Positions 29,407-39,480 of a stretch of DNA of 64,000 nt are shown one piece after another. Made by a program: the position numbers and the translations under genes. Below the pieces are notes generated by a model. The model was not told the origin of the DNA and searched no databases. It was given only the letters and a program-made list of their open reading frames with translations. The DNA comes from Roseicyclus sp. (lineage in GTDB: Bacteria; Pseudomonadota; Alphaproteobacteria; Rhodobacterales; Rhodobacteraceae): the NCBI GenBank assembly GCA_018401055.1, contig JAGYLB010000084.1:13728-77727 (forward strand), in the 5' to 3' direction. Within the stretch, counting starts at the first letter, position 1; the number at the start of each line of letters is the position of its first letter.

Positions 29407-29958
29407 GTGACACTCACACCACTCCAGCAGGAGTTCGTCCTGCATTTCGGCGAAATGGGCAGCCGGTGGGGCATCAACCGCACCGTGGGGCAGATCTATG
29501 CCCTGTTGTTCATCTCGTCCGAGCCGCTGAATGCCGAGGCGATCACCGACGCGCTGGGCGTCAGCCGGTCGAACACATCGATGGGCCTCAAGGAATTGCA
29601 AAGCTGGAACCTTGTCCGGCTCAAGCATTTCCCCGGCGACCGGCGGGACTATTTCACCACACCAGACGACCTGTGGGAGATCGTGCGCACGCTGGTGGCC
29701 GAACGCAAGAAGCGCGAGATCGACCCCACGCTGACCAAGCTGCGGGAGCTCGAGATGCAGGGCCCCGCCGGCGACGATTACGCCGAGGCCCGCATTGCCG
29801 AGCTGCGTGAGCTGATCGAGATGATGACCGGCTTTTACGCCGAGATGGAGCGACTAGAGACCGAGCGTCTGGTCAAGCTGATGACTCTGGGCTCGCGCAT
29901 CGCAGGGCTGATCGACAAGACCGGGGGCATGTTCCCCACGCTGATGAACCGCAAGTGA
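29407..29958 (+). CDS. GbsR/MarR-family regulator of cydAB
   Basis: 183 residues from a GTG start. The N-terminus (LTPLQQEFVLHFGEMGSRWGINRTVGQIYALLFISSEPL) and recognition segment ALGVSRSNTSMGLKELQSWNLVRL are typical of GbsR-like winged helices. A long C-terminal helical region with dimerising charged helices follows and ends GGMFPTLMNRK. Its stop lies 12 bases before cydA, so it probably controls the quinol oxidase operon together with itself through the palindrome at 29363. The signal sensed is unknown. Intact. Confidence 0.85.
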   Translation: MTLTPLQQEFVLHFGEMGSRWGINRTVGQIYALLFISSEPLNAEAITDALGVSRSNTSMGLKELQSWNLVRLKHFPGDRRDYFTTPDDLWEIVRTLVAERKKREIDPTLTKLRELEMQGPAGDDYAEARIAELRELIEMMTGFYAEMERLETERLVKLMTLGSRIAGLIDKTGGMFPTLMNRK

Positions 29959-29970
29959 GGCACCACACAG

Positions 29971-31407
29971 ATGGAAACGCTCGACACCCTCATTCTCAGC
30001 CGCATCCAGTTCGCGGCGAATATCTCGTTCCACATCCTGTTCCCCACGATCACCATCGCGCTGGGCTGGGTGCTGTTCTTCTTCCGCGTCCGCTTTGCGC
30101 AAACCGCGGACGGAAAATGGATGGATGCCTATCGCTTCTGGGTGAAGGTCTTCGCGCTGAGCTTCGCGATGGGCGTCGTGTCGGGGATCACCATGTCATT
30201 CCAGTTCGGCACCAACTGGCCGGGCTTCATGGAGACGGTGGGCAATATCGCCGGCCCGCTTCTGGCCTACGAGGTGCTGACCGCCTTCTTCCTCGAGGCC
30301 GTGTTCATAGGCATCATGCTCTTCGGCTTTTCCCGCGTTCCGGGCTGGCTGCACATGCTGGCGACCTTTCTGGTCGCCTTCGGCACGACCATGTCGGCGT
30401 TCTGGATCATCGTTCAGAATTCTTGGATGCATACGCCGCAAGGTTTCGAGATGATCGACGGGCAGGCCTTTGCCACCGACTGGTGGGCGATCATCTTCAA
30501 CCCGTCGATGCCCTACCGCTTCGCGCACATGATGCTGGCGAGTTTCCTGACGGTGGGCTTTCTGGTGGCCGGTGTCTCGGCCTTCCGCTGGCTCTTAGGC
30601 GACCGGAGCCGAGAGGTGCGCGCGATGCTCAAGACGGGCGTGTCGATCGGTGCGCTACTGATCCCGGTGCAGATCTTCATGGGCGATTTGCACGGTCTCA
30701 ACACCAAGGAATACCAGCCTGCCAAGGTCGCGGCGATGGAGGGCCTGTGGGAAACGCGGGAAGGCGCGCCGCTGGTCCTGTTCGGCATCCCCGACGAGGA
30801 GGCGCGGACCAACCGCATGGCCATCGAGATCCCCGGCCTTGCGTCCTTCATCCTGACGCATGATTGGAACGGAGAGTTGCAGGGCCTCAATGATTTCGTG
30901 GCCGAGGATGGCACCGTTCTGCACCCGCCCGTGGCCCCGGTCTTCTGGTCCTTCCGGGTGATGGTGGCCACAGGCATGGCGATGCTGCTGCTCAGCTGGG
31001 CCTCGGTCTGGTTCATGTGGCGCCGCCGCGCGCTGCATGAGGGGCGCATCCCGGGTCACTGGTTCGCCGTCGAAGGCCTGCCCAAGCCGATCCTCTGGGC
31101 GATGGTGCCGATGGCCTTCTCGGGCTGGGTCGCCACGCTGGCGGGCTGGTACACGACCGAAATCGGCCGTCAGCCCTGGCTGGTGCAAGGCGTGATGACG
31201 ACCGAGATGGCCGTGGCCGATGTGCCCGCGCCCTTGGTCCTCGGCACGCTGATCACCTACCTCGCGATCTACGTGGCGCTCCTTTTTGCCTATATCGGCG
31301 TCATCGCCTATCTCGCCCGCAAGGCCGCACGCGGCGAAGACGGTCGGGCCATCGACATGGATCATTCCGGCAAGGCCGGCGTGATCGCCCTCAGCCCGGC
31401 GGAGTGA
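29971..31407 (+). CDS. cydA: cytochrome bd-type quinol oxidase subunit I
   Basis: CydA carries the quinol site and hemes b558, b595 and d in the inner membrane, reducing oxygen to water without proton pumping. 478 residues, intact. The N-terminus ETLDTLILSRIQFAANISFHILFPT holds an axial histidine, the motif MPYRFAHMMLASFLT another, and the GRQPW segment (TTEIGRQPWLVQGVM) the quinol-oxidase signature. The Q-loop is of the short, cyanide-insensitive (CIO) type. Used at low oxygen or under respiratory stress. GTG at 31404 overlaps its stop, but the listed cydB ATG is nine bases later. Confidence 0.95.
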   Translation: METLDTLILSRIQFAANISFHILFPTITIALGWVLFFFRVRFAQTADGKWMDAYRFWVKVFALSFAMGVVSGITMSFQFGTNWPGFMETVGNIAGPLLAYEVLTAFFLEAVFIGIMLFGFSRVPGWLHMLATFLVAFGTTMSAFWIIVQNSWMHTPQGFEMIDGQAFATDWWAIIFNPSMPYRFAHMMLASFLTVGFLVAGVSAFRWLLGDRSREVRAMLKTGVSIGALLIPVQIFMGDLHGLNTKEYQPAKVAAMEGLWETREGAPLVLFGIPDEEARTNRMAIEIPGLASFILTHDWNGELQGLNDFVAEDGTVLHPPVAPVFWSFRVMVATGMAMLLLSWASVWFMWRRRALHEGRIPGHWFAVEGLPKPILWAMVPMAFSGWVATLAGWYTTEIGRQPWLVQGVMTTEMAVADVPAPLVLGTLITYLAIYVALLFAYIGVIAYLARKAARGEDGRAIDMDHSGKAGVIALSPAE

Positions 31408-31412
31408 CACCC

Positions 31413-32430
31413 ATGCTGCCCGATTTCACCAACCCTGCCGACTGGCTGCCCTGGGCCTTCGCCTCGCTGATGGGCCTCTCGATCCTGATCTATGTGGTCC
31501 TCGACGGCTTCGACCTTGGCGTCGGCATCTTGTTCCCGCTGGCGACCCCGGCGGAACAGGACCGCATGATCGGCTCCATCGGGCCGTTCTGGGATGCCAA
31601 CGAAACCTGGCTGGTGCTGGCGGTGGGCCTGCTTCTGGTGGCCTTCCCGCAGGCCCACGGGATGATCCTGACAGCGCTCTACCTGCCGGTCTTCATCATG
31701 CTGGTGGGGCTGATCCTGCGCGGCGTGGCCTTCGAGTTCCGGGCCAAGGCCCGCGACCGGCACAAGCGCCTTTGGAACCGTCTGTTCTTCACCGGCTCGT
31801 TGATGACGGCGCTGGCGCAAGGGTTCATGCTGGGCCTTTACGTCATGGGTCTTGCAGGCACGCCCGCCACCTATGGCTTCGCGGCGCTGACGGCGGTGTT
31901 CCTGGCCGTGGGCTACAGCTTCATCGGAGCGACCTGGCTGATCCACAAGACCGAGGGCGCGCTGCAGCTCAAAGCGGTGCGCTGGGGCCGCGAAAGCCTC
32001 TGGGGCGTGATCCTGGGCATCGGGGCGGTGTCGCTGGCCACGCCGCTGGTTTCCACCCGCATTTTCGACAAGTGGTTGACCTTCCCCGAGATCTTCTACC
32101 TTGCGCCCCTTCCGATCCTGTCAGGGCTGCTGATCTTCTGGCTCTGGCGGATGCTGACGCGCCATGCCGCATGCCCGGACGACCGGCCGCTCCTGGCTGC
32201 CCTTCGCCGCGGCGACGGCGCTCTTCGCGCTGGCCTATCTGGGGATGGCCTACAGCTTCTACCCCTATGTCGTCCCCGACCGTCTGACGATCTACGAGGC
32301 CGCCTCGGCGCCCGAAAGCCTGTTCATCATCTTGATCGGCGCTTGTTTCGTGGTCCCTGTCATCCTCGGCTACTCGGTGCTCGCCTATACGATCTTTCGC
32401 GGCAAGGCGACGGAACTGCGCTACGATTGA
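31413..32430 (+). CDS. cydB: cytochrome bd-type quinol oxidase subunit II, one frameshift
   Basis: CydB is the partner subunit of CydA with eight or nine membrane helices. Normal family sequence runs from DFTNPADWLPWAFASLMGLSILIYVVLDG (with the GFDLGVG motif) through GPFWDANETWLVLAVG and YSFIGATWLIHKTEG. Near 32165-32195 the frame changes; the end continues as FAAATALFALAYLGMAYSFYPY, ESLFIILIGACFVVPVILGY and stops at 32430. About 338 residues after correction. A CydX-like small protein was looked for in the 90 bases after cydB and not seen. Confidence 0.92.
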
Positions 32431-32521
32431 GCGTGCCTGATACGCTCCTTCTCCATCGTTGCTTTGGAAATACCGGAATCCGGCCCCCGGCGGATCGGTG
32501 CGCAGAGCGCGCCGACCCCTC

Positions 32522-33331
32522 TCAGAAATCCACGCTCACCCCGGGCAGGTTCAGCGCCCGCATCAGGTCGCGCAATTCCTGCCGTGCCGCAAGGTTCGAG
32601 ATGTTGAGCCGATCGACGCCCAGTTCCTGCAGGTCCAGAAGCGTCATGCCGGTGGGGAACAGCTCGCGGAAAATCACCCGCTCGGAAAAGCCGGGTGCCA
32701 CGCGAAACCCGATCCGGCTCGATAAGGTCTCAAGCGCGCGGCCCACCTTGCGCTTGTTGTGCATCTGCTGCGTCGGCAGCCGGTTGCGCACCACGATCCA
32801 GTCCATCGGCTTCAACCCCGCGCGCGAGCGCAATTGCCGGGCGTGCCAGACCATCTCGGAATAGACGCTCGGCGCCTTGATCTCGTAGGTCTCGGAATCG
32901 ATCCGCGCCAGAAGGTCGAAATCGACAAAACTGTCGTTCAGCGGCGTGATCAGTGTATCGGCCAAGCTGTGGGCCACCTGGCTCAACCGCGTGTGGCTGC
33001 CGGGGCAGTCGATCACGATGAAATCGCAGCGACCCTCCAGGTCAGCCACCGCAGCCGACAGGCGCTTGTCGAGGATGTTCTCACCCTCGGCCAGAGTTCC
33101 CGCGTCGATCTCGGGCAGCTCCATCAATTCGGGGGCACCGATATCCAGACCACGCGCAGCGATGGTCGCTTTCCGGTTCTCCATGTAGCGCGCGAAACTG
33201 CGCTGGCGCAGGTCAAGGTCGAGCCCGCCCACCACATGCCCCAAACGCGCCAAGGCAGTCGCGACATGCATGGCGGTGGTCGATTTGCCTGACCCACCCT
33301 TTTCATTGCCCAAGACGATGATATGCGCCAC
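32522..33331 (-). CDS. mipZ: cell division inhibitor MipZ
   Basis: MipZ is a ParA-like ATPase that binds ParB near the pole and keeps FtsZ at midcell in alphaproteobacteria lacking MinCD. 269 residues, intact. The deviant Walker A motif is GNEKGGSGKSTTAMH at residues 8-22, switch I region LDLDLRQRSFARYMENR, and switch II FIVIDCPGSHTRLSQVAHSLAD. The C-terminus VIFRELFPTGMTLLDL is family-typical. Its presence supports the alphaproteobacterial assignment. Confidence 0.93.
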   Translation of the reverse strand: MAHIIVLGNEKGGSGKSTTAMHVATALARLGHVVGGLDLDLRQRSFARYMENRKATIAARGLDIGAPELMELPEIDAGTLAEGENILDKRLSAAVADLEGRCDFIVIDCPGSHTRLSQVAHSLADTLITPLNDSFVDFDLLARIDSETYEIKAPSVYSEMVWHARQLRSRAGLKPMDWIVVRNRLPTQQMHNKRKVGRALETLSSRIGFRVAPGFSERVIFRELFPTGMTLLDLQELGVDRLNISNLAARQELRDLMRALNLPGVSVDF

Positions 33332-33441
33332 TGCCCGTCCCCCGACTGACCCCAGATATGGACGCCCTCGTTGATCGGGGCGCGAATTGTAGCAGATTAT
33401 ACGTCGGCGCCGCCAAAAGGTTAAGCGTCAATCGCCAAACG

Positions 33442-33469
33442 CAAACGCCGCCCCGAAAGGCGGCGTTGC
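33442..33469 (-). terminator. rho-independent terminator downstream of rpmE
   Basis: Stem AACGCCGCC / GGCGGCGTT (9 bp, 6-base loop) followed on the minus strand by a T-rich tail (TTTGCGTTTGG). Located 27 bases after the rpmE stop. Confidence 0.7.
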
Positions 33470-33495
33470 ACATGCTGCGGCAAGGCTGTGTCGGC

Positions 33496-33717
33496 TCAGA
33501 AGCCGAGGCCCTCGTATTTCTTCTTGAACTTCGACACGCGGCCGCCGGTGTCCATCAGGCGCGACGAGCCGCCGGTCCAGGCCGGGTGCACCGACGGGTC
33601 GATGTCGAGCGACATGGTGTCGCCTTCCTTGCCCCAGGTCGAGCGCATCTGAACGATGTCGCCATTGGTCATCTTGACGTTGATGACGTGATAGTCGGGG
33701 TGGATATCCTTTTTCAT
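33496..33717 (-). CDS. rpmE: 50S ribosomal protein L31
   Basis: 73 residues from the ATG at 33717 ([19 protein letters not shown]). It has [30 protein letters not shown] at the end and lacks the four zinc-binding cysteines, so it is of the C-minus type. It lies ten bases after rplS and is probably co-transcribed. Confidence 0.93.
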   Translation of the reverse strand: MKKDIHPDYHVINVKMTNGDIVQMRSTWGKEGDTMSLDIDPSVHPAWTGGSSRLMDTGGRVSKFKKKYEGLGF

Positions 33718-33728
33718 CACGTCGCTCC

Positions 33729-34109
33729 TTATGCTTTCGCGCCTTGCGGCTTATAGGTGTTGTCCTCGGAAATCCGGGCCGATTTGCCGCGACGCGCGCG
33801 CAAGTAATACAGCTTGGCCCGGCGCACCTTGCCGCGGCGCACCACCTCGATCGAGTCGATGTTGGTGGAATGCAGCGGGAACACGCGCTCCACGCCTTCG
33901 CCAAAGGAAATCTTGCGAACGGTGAACGAACCCGCGATGCCCGCGCCATGCTTGCGCGAGATGCAGACGCCTTCGTAGTTCTGCACCCGGGTGCGGGTGC
34001 CTTCGGTCACCTTGTAGCCGACGCGGATGGTGTCGCCGGCCTTGAAATCGGGAATGGTCTTCCCGAGGGCGGCGATCTGTTCCGCCTCGATCTGTGCGAT
34101 CAGGTTCAT
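33729..34109 (-). CDS. rplS: 50S ribosomal protein L19
   Basis: 126 residues from the ATG at 34109 ([22 protein letters not shown]). Family core: [46 protein letters not shown] and [16 protein letters not shown]. Located at the 30S/50S interface. Intact. A gap of about 260 bases without a clear gene separates it from trmD. Confidence 0.95.
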   Translation of the reverse strand: MNLIAQIEAEQIAALGKTIPDFKAGDTIRVGYKVTEGTRTRVQNYEGVCISRKHGAGIAGSFTVRKISFGEGVERVFPLHSTNIDSIEVVRRGKVRRAKLYYLRARRGKSARISEDNTYKPQGAKA

Positions 34110-34372
34110 CTGATCCGCTCCTTCATGTCTGCCCACGGTTTTGCCCGCGGAGGTCTGGTGGCCTTGCGCCGAGAGCTCTGATCTTCGCCCGGGTCCGCCG
34201 TGATCCGCCGATGCGGGGCGCCCGTCAGAGGTCGTCTGACCGTTGCTTGTCGTCTGGTCCGTTCGGAAAGCGCGGTGAAGCAACCGCAAAACGGAAACCC
34301 GCCGGAGTGGCCTCCCGCGGGTATGGGGGGCGTATAGGCGCGGCGGGACGCGGGATCAAGCCGATTCCGTGC

Positions 34373-35178
34373 TCAGCCGTCCTTGCGGTCAAGGTGCGCG
34401 GCCCACAGATCGGGGCGGCGGTCTTGGTCAGCTGCTCGGCCTGAGCGCGGCGCCATTTGGCGATCTCGCCGTGGTTGCCCGACAGCAGCACCTCGGGGAT
34501 GTCGCGGCCTTGCCAACTGCGCGGCTGGGTATATTGGGGATGTTCCAGCAGGCCCGCGGCGAAGCTTTCCTCCTCGGTCGAGGCGGCATTGCCCAGCACG
34601 CCGGGGATCAGCCTTGCCGGTGGCGTCGATCACCGCCTGCGCCGCGATCTCGCCGCCGGTCATGACGAAATCGCCAAGGCTGATCTCTTCCAGCCCGAAG
34701 GCCTCGATCACACGCTCGTCCACGCCTTCGAACCGGCCGCACAGCAGCGTCATGCCATCGGCTTGCGCAAAGCGCTGCGCGTCGGCTTGCGCAAAGGGTT
34801 TGCCACGCGGCGACAGGTAGACGCGCGGCCAGCGCGCACGCGTCATCGGGCGTGCCGGTGGCTGCCAGCGACAGCGCGCGGCCCAGCACGTCGGGCTTCA
34901 TCACCAGCCCTGCGCCGCCACCCGCGGGCGTGTCATCGACCGGTGCCGCCGGTGCCAAAGATACGCAGGTCGATGGGTTCCAGCGCCCAGAGCCCGCGTT
35001 GCAGCGCCTTGCCGGTGAGCGAGGCACCCAACACGCCCGGAAACACCTCCGGAAACAGCGTCACGACCTTGGCGCACCACGCGCCCTTGAGGCGGGGCGT
35101 GTCGCTCATCACCTCGCGCGGTTTGGCGCTGGCAGAGATGGCAAGGCGGCCGTGGGATTTGGTGGGTGGCATGGGCAT
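34373..35178 (-). CDS. trmD: tRNA (guanine-N1-)-methyltransferase, frameshifted
   Basis: TrmD methylates G37 of tRNAs with S-adenosylmethionine and prevents frameshifting. Family sequence is complete but split over frames: [28 protein letters not shown], then after a break near 34940 [23 protein letters not shown], after 34850 [11 protein letters not shown] and [37 protein letters not shown] knot sequence, after 34610 [28 protein letters not shown] with [15 protein letters not shown], and a last shift near 34425 before RRPDLWAAH. The trefoil-knot SAM site is therefore present. An N-terminal alphaproteobacterial extension ([17 protein letters not shown]) is also seen. Confidence 0.88.
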
Positions 35179-35298
35179 GGCTTTGCTTTAATCCCGCCGC
35201 CCCGGGCGCACAATGCCGCGCAGGGCAGTCTGTGCGCATAGGCAGGTTGCGCTGCCGGTCCCAAGGCTTAGGTACGTTGCTTGAAGGAGACCGACCCC

Positions 35299-36231
35299 AT
35301 GACCGCGATCCTGTCAGTCGATCGGCTGACCAAAACCTATGACGGTGGCTTTACCGCGCTGGACGGCGTGTCGCTCGACATCCGCGAGGGCGAGATCCTT
35401 GCACTGCTGGGCCCCAATGGTGCGGGCAAGACCACTCTGATCTCGACCATCTGCGGCATCACGCAAGCCACATCGGGCACGGTGACCGTGGGCGGGCATG
35501 ACACCGTCACCGCCTACCGCGCCGCGCGCGAGTTGATCGGGCTGGTCCCGCAAGAAATAAACCTCGAACCCTTCGAGAAGGTCATCAATACCGTCCGATT
35601 TTCGCGCGGGCTGTTCGGCCGCCCGCGCGACGATGCCTTTCTCGAAAGGATCCTCAGGCAGCTGTCCCTGTGGGACAAGCGGGACCAGCCGATCCGGTCT
35701 CTGTCGGGCGGCATGAAGCGGCGTGTCCTGATCGCCAAGGCGCTGAGCCACGAGCCGCGTGTCCTGTTCCTTGACGAGCCATCGGCAGGCGTCGACGTGG
35801 AATTGCGCCGCGACATGTGGGCCGTCGTGCGCCAGTTGCAGCAAGATGGCGTCACCATCATCTTGACCACCCATTACATCGAAGAGGCCGAGGCGATGGC
35901 CGACCGGATCGCCGTCATCAATGGTGGCCGCATCTTGCTGGTCGAGAACAAGGACGCGCTGATGCGCCGGATGGGCCGCAAGGAAATGCGGATCGAACTG
36001 AAGGAACCGATCACGCGCGTGCCGCAGGCGCTATCGGATTTCGGCCTGACGCTGGAGGCCGAGGGGATGCGGCTGGTCTATGCCTATGACCGGCAGGCGA
36101 CCCGCACCGGCATCGTGCGGCTGCTGACCGCGCTGCAACAGGCCGGGATCACGGTGGCGGATGTGGAAACGCGGCAAAGCTCGCTCGAGGAGATCTTCGT
36201 CGGGCTGGTCAGCGAAAGGGAAAGCGCATGA
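35299..36231 (+). CDS. ABC-2 type transporter ATP-binding protein
   Basis: 310 residues from the ATG at 35299 behind TTGAAGGAGACC. Walker [11 protein letters not shown]-loop VPQE, signature [15 protein letters not shown], Walker [17 protein letters not shown] and switch histidine [10 protein letters not shown] are all present. The closest layout is YadG/NodI-like exporters that work with a single ABC-2 permease, which follows with a four-base overlap (ATGA). Substrate unknown. The pair sits on the plus strand between minus-strand trmD and rimM, interrupting a usually contiguous cluster. Confidence 0.9.
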   Translation: MTAILSVDRLTKTYDGGFTALDGVSLDIREGEILALLGPNGAGKTTLISTICGITQATSGTVTVGGHDTVTAYRAARELIGLVPQEINLEPFEKVINTVRFSRGLFGRPRDDAFLERILRQLSLWDKRDQPIRSLSGGMKRRVLIAKALSHEPRVLFLDEPSAGVDVELRRDMWAVVRQLQQDGVTIILTTHYIEEAEAMADRIAVINGGRILLVENKDALMRRMGRKEMRIELKEPITRVPQALSDFGLTLEAEGMRLVYAYDRQATRTGIVRLLTALQQAGITVADVETRQSSLEEIFVGLVSERESA

Positions 36232-36990
36232 ACCTGCACGCAACAATGGCCATCTACCGCTTCGAGATGGCGCGCAGCTTTCGTACGCTGGCGCAATCGG
36301 TGATCTCGCCGGTTCTGTCGACCGCGCTTTACTTCATCGTCTTTGGAACCGCCATCGGCAGCCGGATCGAAGAGGTCGAGGGTGTCAGCTACGGTGCCTT
36401 CATCGTGCCGGGGCTGATCATGCTGACGGTTCTGACGCAGTCGATCTCGAACGCCAGTTTCGGCATCTATTTCCCCAAGTTCATCGGCACGATCTACGAG
36501 TTGCTATCGGCGCCCGCGTCGTTTCTGGAGATCATGCTGCAGCTATGTTCTGGCAGCGGCCACCAAGTCGCTGGCCATCGGGCTGATCATCCTAGCGACC
36601 GCGTTCTTTTTCGTCGATCTGACCATCGCGCATCCGGGCTGGATGCTGACCTTCCTTGTGCTCACCTGCCTGTCCTTCAGCCTGTTTGGCTTCATCATCG
36701 GCATCTGGGCCAAGAATTTCGAACAACTGCAGCTCATCCCGCTTCTGGCGGTGACCCCGCTGGTGTTTCTGGGCGGGGCTTTCTACTCGGTCAGCATGCT
36801 GCCGCCCGCTTGGCAGACGATCACCATGTTCAACCCGGTTCTCTATCTGGTGTCGGGGTTTCGCTGGGCGTTTTTCGGGATGGCCGACGTGCCGGTCGGC
36901 TGGTCGATCGTGGCGATCGTGGGCTTTCTGATCGCCTGCATGGCGGTGATCGCATGGATCTTTCGCACCGGCTGGCGGCTCGGGGCCTGA
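36228..36990 (+). CDS. ABC-2 type transporter permease, one frameshift
   Basis: About 254 residues after correction. Six membrane helices; the N-terminal [24 protein letters not shown] and the typical [32 protein letters not shown] near the end identify a YadH/NodJ-like ABC-2 permease. A frameshift near 36538 (after SFLEIML) is bridged by [19 protein letters not shown] in the next frame. Translationally coupled to its ATPase. Convergent with rimM, whose stop is eight bases beyond this stop. Confidence 0.88.
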
Positions 36991-36997
36991 GCCGTCC

Positions 36998-37503
36998 TTA
37001 GTCCAGCAAGCCTTCGGGCGGGTCGATGATGATGCGGCCGGTGGCCAGATCGACCGTCGGCACGATCTCGCGCGTGAAGGGCACCAGCACCGAACCGTCA
37101 AGGCCCGGACCGCGCAATTCCAGCAGGTCGCCCGCGCCATGGTTCAGCACGGCCGCGACCTTGCCCAAGACTTCGCCGCCGGTGTCCATCGCCGTCAGGC
37201 CCAGAAGGTCGGCGTGATAGAATTCATCGTCGGGCAGGGCAGGCAGGGCGCTGCGCGGCGCATAAAGCCTTGTGCCCCGCAGGGCGTCGGCGGCCTCCTT
37301 GGTGGTCACGCCGGACAGGGTCGCGGCGTAACCCTGCGCCACGGCCCGCGTCAGCGTGATCTCGAAGGATCGCGCCCCGTCCTCGGTCGTGAGCGGGCCA
37401 TAGGCGGCGATATCCGCCGCCTCGGCGCAAAAGCTTTTCAGCCGCACCTCGCCACGGACACCAAAGGCCCCGCGATGGCACCGACGCAGACCCGGTCCGT
37501 CAT
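36998..37503 (-). CDS. rimM: ribosome maturation factor RimM, one frameshift
   Basis: RimM binds S19 and helps 30S head assembly. About 168 residues. The start [12 protein letters not shown] lies at 37503 and joins [25 protein letters not shown] after a one-base loss near 37462. The N-terminal RimM barrel is followed by the PRC-barrel part [37 protein letters not shown]. The end [22 protein letters not shown] is canonical. It lies about 50 bases downstream of rpsP on the same strand, as in most bacteria. Confidence 0.92.
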
Positions 37504-37552
37504 GGCCGGGCCTGCGTCGTGATCTGTGCGCGGCGCATCATGCGCGGACCGA

Positions 37553-37948
37553 TTACTCGGTCGCGTCTGCGGCCGGTGCCTCAGCCGGGGCGGCGGCGGC
37601 TTCGGCGGCCTTGGCAGCCTTGGCGGCCTTTTCGGCGGCGCGTTCCTTGGCCTTCTTGCCCGGCTCGGCCTTGTTGGGGTTGCTGCGGGTCTTGGCGGCG
37701 ATCACGCCGGCGGCCTCAAGGAAGCGGGCCACGCGGTCGGTCGGCTGGGCGCCCTGATCGAGCCAATGCTTGATCCGGTCGATGTCCATGCGGATGCGGT
37801 CTTCGTTGTCCTTGGCGAGCAGCGGGTTGTAGATGCCTAGTTTCTCGATGAAGCGGCCATCGCGCGGCATGCGGCTGTCGGTGGCGACGATGCGGTAGAA
37901 GGGGCGCTTTTTCGTGCCGCCGCGGGCCAGTCGGATCTTCATTGCCAT
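37553..37948 (-). CDS. rpsP: 30S ribosomal protein S16
   Basis: 131 residues; the conserved core is [39 protein letters not shown]. The C-terminal 45 residues are an alanine-, lysine- and glutamate-rich extension ([20 protein letters not shown]) common in Rhodobacterales. The ATG at 37948 gives MAMKIRL; the second ATG two codons later is also possible. Intact. Confidence 0.94.
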   Translation of the reverse strand: MAMKIRLARGGTKKRPFYRIVATDSRMPRDGRFIEKLGIYNPLLAKDNEDRIRMDIDRIKHWLDQGAQPTDRVARFLEAAGVIAAKTRSNPNKAEPGKKAKERAAEKAAKAAKAAEAAAAPAEAPAADATE

Positions 37949-37979
37949 GGGGGTATCTCCTTGGTGTTGGTATGGGGCG

Positions 37980-38285
37980 TCAGGCCCCGGTTTCCTGGTG
38001 TTGTTTGTGGTGCTGGATGACTTCGGCGATGATGAAGTTCAGGAACTTCTTGGCGAAATCGGGGTCGAGGTCGGCCTTGATGGCCAGGTCTTCGAGCCGT
38101 GCGATCTGGGTTGCCTCGCGGGCGGGATCGGACGGGGGAAGGTCGTGTTCGGCTTTCAGTTTGCCCACAGCCTGGGTGTGCTTGAACCGCTCGCCCAGCG
38201 TATAGACAAGGATCGCATCAAGGCGGTCGATGCTTTCGCGGTGGCCTTTCAAGATCTCTGCGGCGCGAATTGTGGCGTCGGTCAT
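37980..38285 (-). CDS. aroQ: chorismate mutase (AroQ type)
   Basis: 101 residues, all-helical AroQ fold converting chorismate to prephenate. Active-site residues are recognisable: the N-terminal Arg region [31 protein letters not shown] with its conserved Asp/Lys positions, and [16 protein letters not shown] later. The start at 38285 is preferred to an upstream in-frame ATG at 38321, which would overlap the neighbouring acetyltransferase. Located between rpsP and a run of acetyltransferases. Confidence 0.9.
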   Translation of the reverse strand: MTDATIRAAEILKGHRESIDRLDAILVYTLGERFKHTQAVGKLKAEHDLPPSDPAREATQIARLEDLAIKADLDPDFAKKFLNFIIAEVIQHHKQHQETGA

Positions 38286-38317
38286 GGCGGGCTCTCCGGC
38301 ATCTGTGAGGCTTGGGG

Positions 38318-38840
38318 TCATGCGGCCAACACCTCCGCCGGGGCGGGGTGGCGCCAGATCTGCATCGCGCCGAACTCCTCGTGCTGGTACTCGGCTTCGT
38401 GACGGCATCCAAGGCGCTGGCCAAGGGCGACCGAACGGGTGTTGGTGGGATCGATGAGGCTGATCGCGGTGGTCCAGCCGGCGGTGCTGTAGGCGTAGCG
38501 CCGCGCGGCCAGTGCGGCCTCATGCGCAAGCCCCCGGCCTTCGCCCGCGGCGAACATGGACCATGCGATTTCGGGTTCCGGCCATCCTACGGGGTAGAGC
38601 AATCCCACCACGCCCAAGGGCGTGTCGCTGTCGCGGTCCGCCACGATCCAGCGGCCATAGCCACGGATCGCCCATTGCCCGGCCAGCCCGGTGAAATGGC
38701 CCCAGGCTTGGGTCCGGGTGTTCGGCCCGCCGACGAAGCGCGCGCGGTCCGAGGCGCGGAATTCGGCAAAGGTTTCGAAATCCGACATCCGCGGGGCGCG
38801 CAGCGTCAGGCGCTCTGTGGCGGGTGGGGATCACGGTCAT
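38318..38840 (-). CDS. GNAT N-acetyltransferase (RimJ/RimL type), copy 1 of 3
   Basis: About 173 residues after correcting a break near 38822: MTVIPTATERLTLRAPR joins MSDFETFAEFRASDRARFVGGPNTRTQAWGHF. The acetyl-CoA motif region is IAWSMFAAGEGRGLAHEAALAARRYAYSTAGW followed by SLIDPTNTRSVALGQRLGC. It is closely related to the next gene: the ends IWRHPAPAEVLAA and VWRHPAPSEVLAA are nearly identical, which shows a tandem duplication. Its start overlaps the upstream stop (ATGA). Substrate, a protein N-terminus or small amine, unknown. Confidence 0.82.
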
Positions 38841-39386
38841 GCGGCCAGCACCTCCGACGGGGCGGGGTGGCGCCAGACCTCCAGGGCGGGGTCGCGCAGG
38901 GGCCGGGGCGCGGCACCGTCGAGGCGGCAGCCCACCCGCTGCGCCAGGGCGCGGGAGCGGTCGTTGCGCGGGTCGATGTAGCTGACGGCAGTGGACCAGC
39001 CGAGATCGGCATAGGCATGGCGGCGCACGGCGCGCACGGCCTCGACGGCATAGCCCTGCCCCTCGTCGGCCGCCGCCCAGATCGTCCAGCCCAGTTCCTC
39101 CTCCGGCCAGTCGCCGGGAAACCACGGGCCGACCGAGCCGAGCGGGCGGCCATCGGCGCGGTGTTCGGCCACGAAGATGCCGAATCCGCGCAGGTGCCAA
39201 TGCCCCGCGAAGATGGCGAGGATGCGCCAGGCCTGCCCGATATCCTTGTCCGCCCCCCCACCGACGAAGCGCGCGCGGTCGGAGGTGATGAAGGGCGCCA
39301 GCGCGTCGAAATCCGACGCGCGGGGCGCGCGCAGGATCGAGACGTGCGGTTTCCAGGATGGGCGTGTCGGCCAGATGCGGCGTCAT
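38837..39386 (-). CDS. GNAT N-acetyltransferase (RimJ/RimL type), copy 2 of 3, frameshifted
   Basis: About 182 residues after correction. The start MTPHLADTPILETARL at 39386 is followed by frame changes near 39335 and 39180. The rebuilt sequence contains RAPRASDFDALAPFITSDRARFVGG, GFGIFVAEHRADGRPLGSVGPW, LGWTIWAAADEGQGYAVEAVRAVRRHAY and SYIDPRNDRSRALAQRVGC. Paralogue of the neighbouring copies; see also 39481-39990. Confidence 0.78.
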
Positions 39387-39480
39387 GCGACCCCCTGGGG
39401 ATGGATCCGGGAAAGGCTTGCTTTCGCGCCGATCCCTGTGGACAAGCCTGTGGAGTGGTTGCAGAAGGTCAAGCGCCTCA

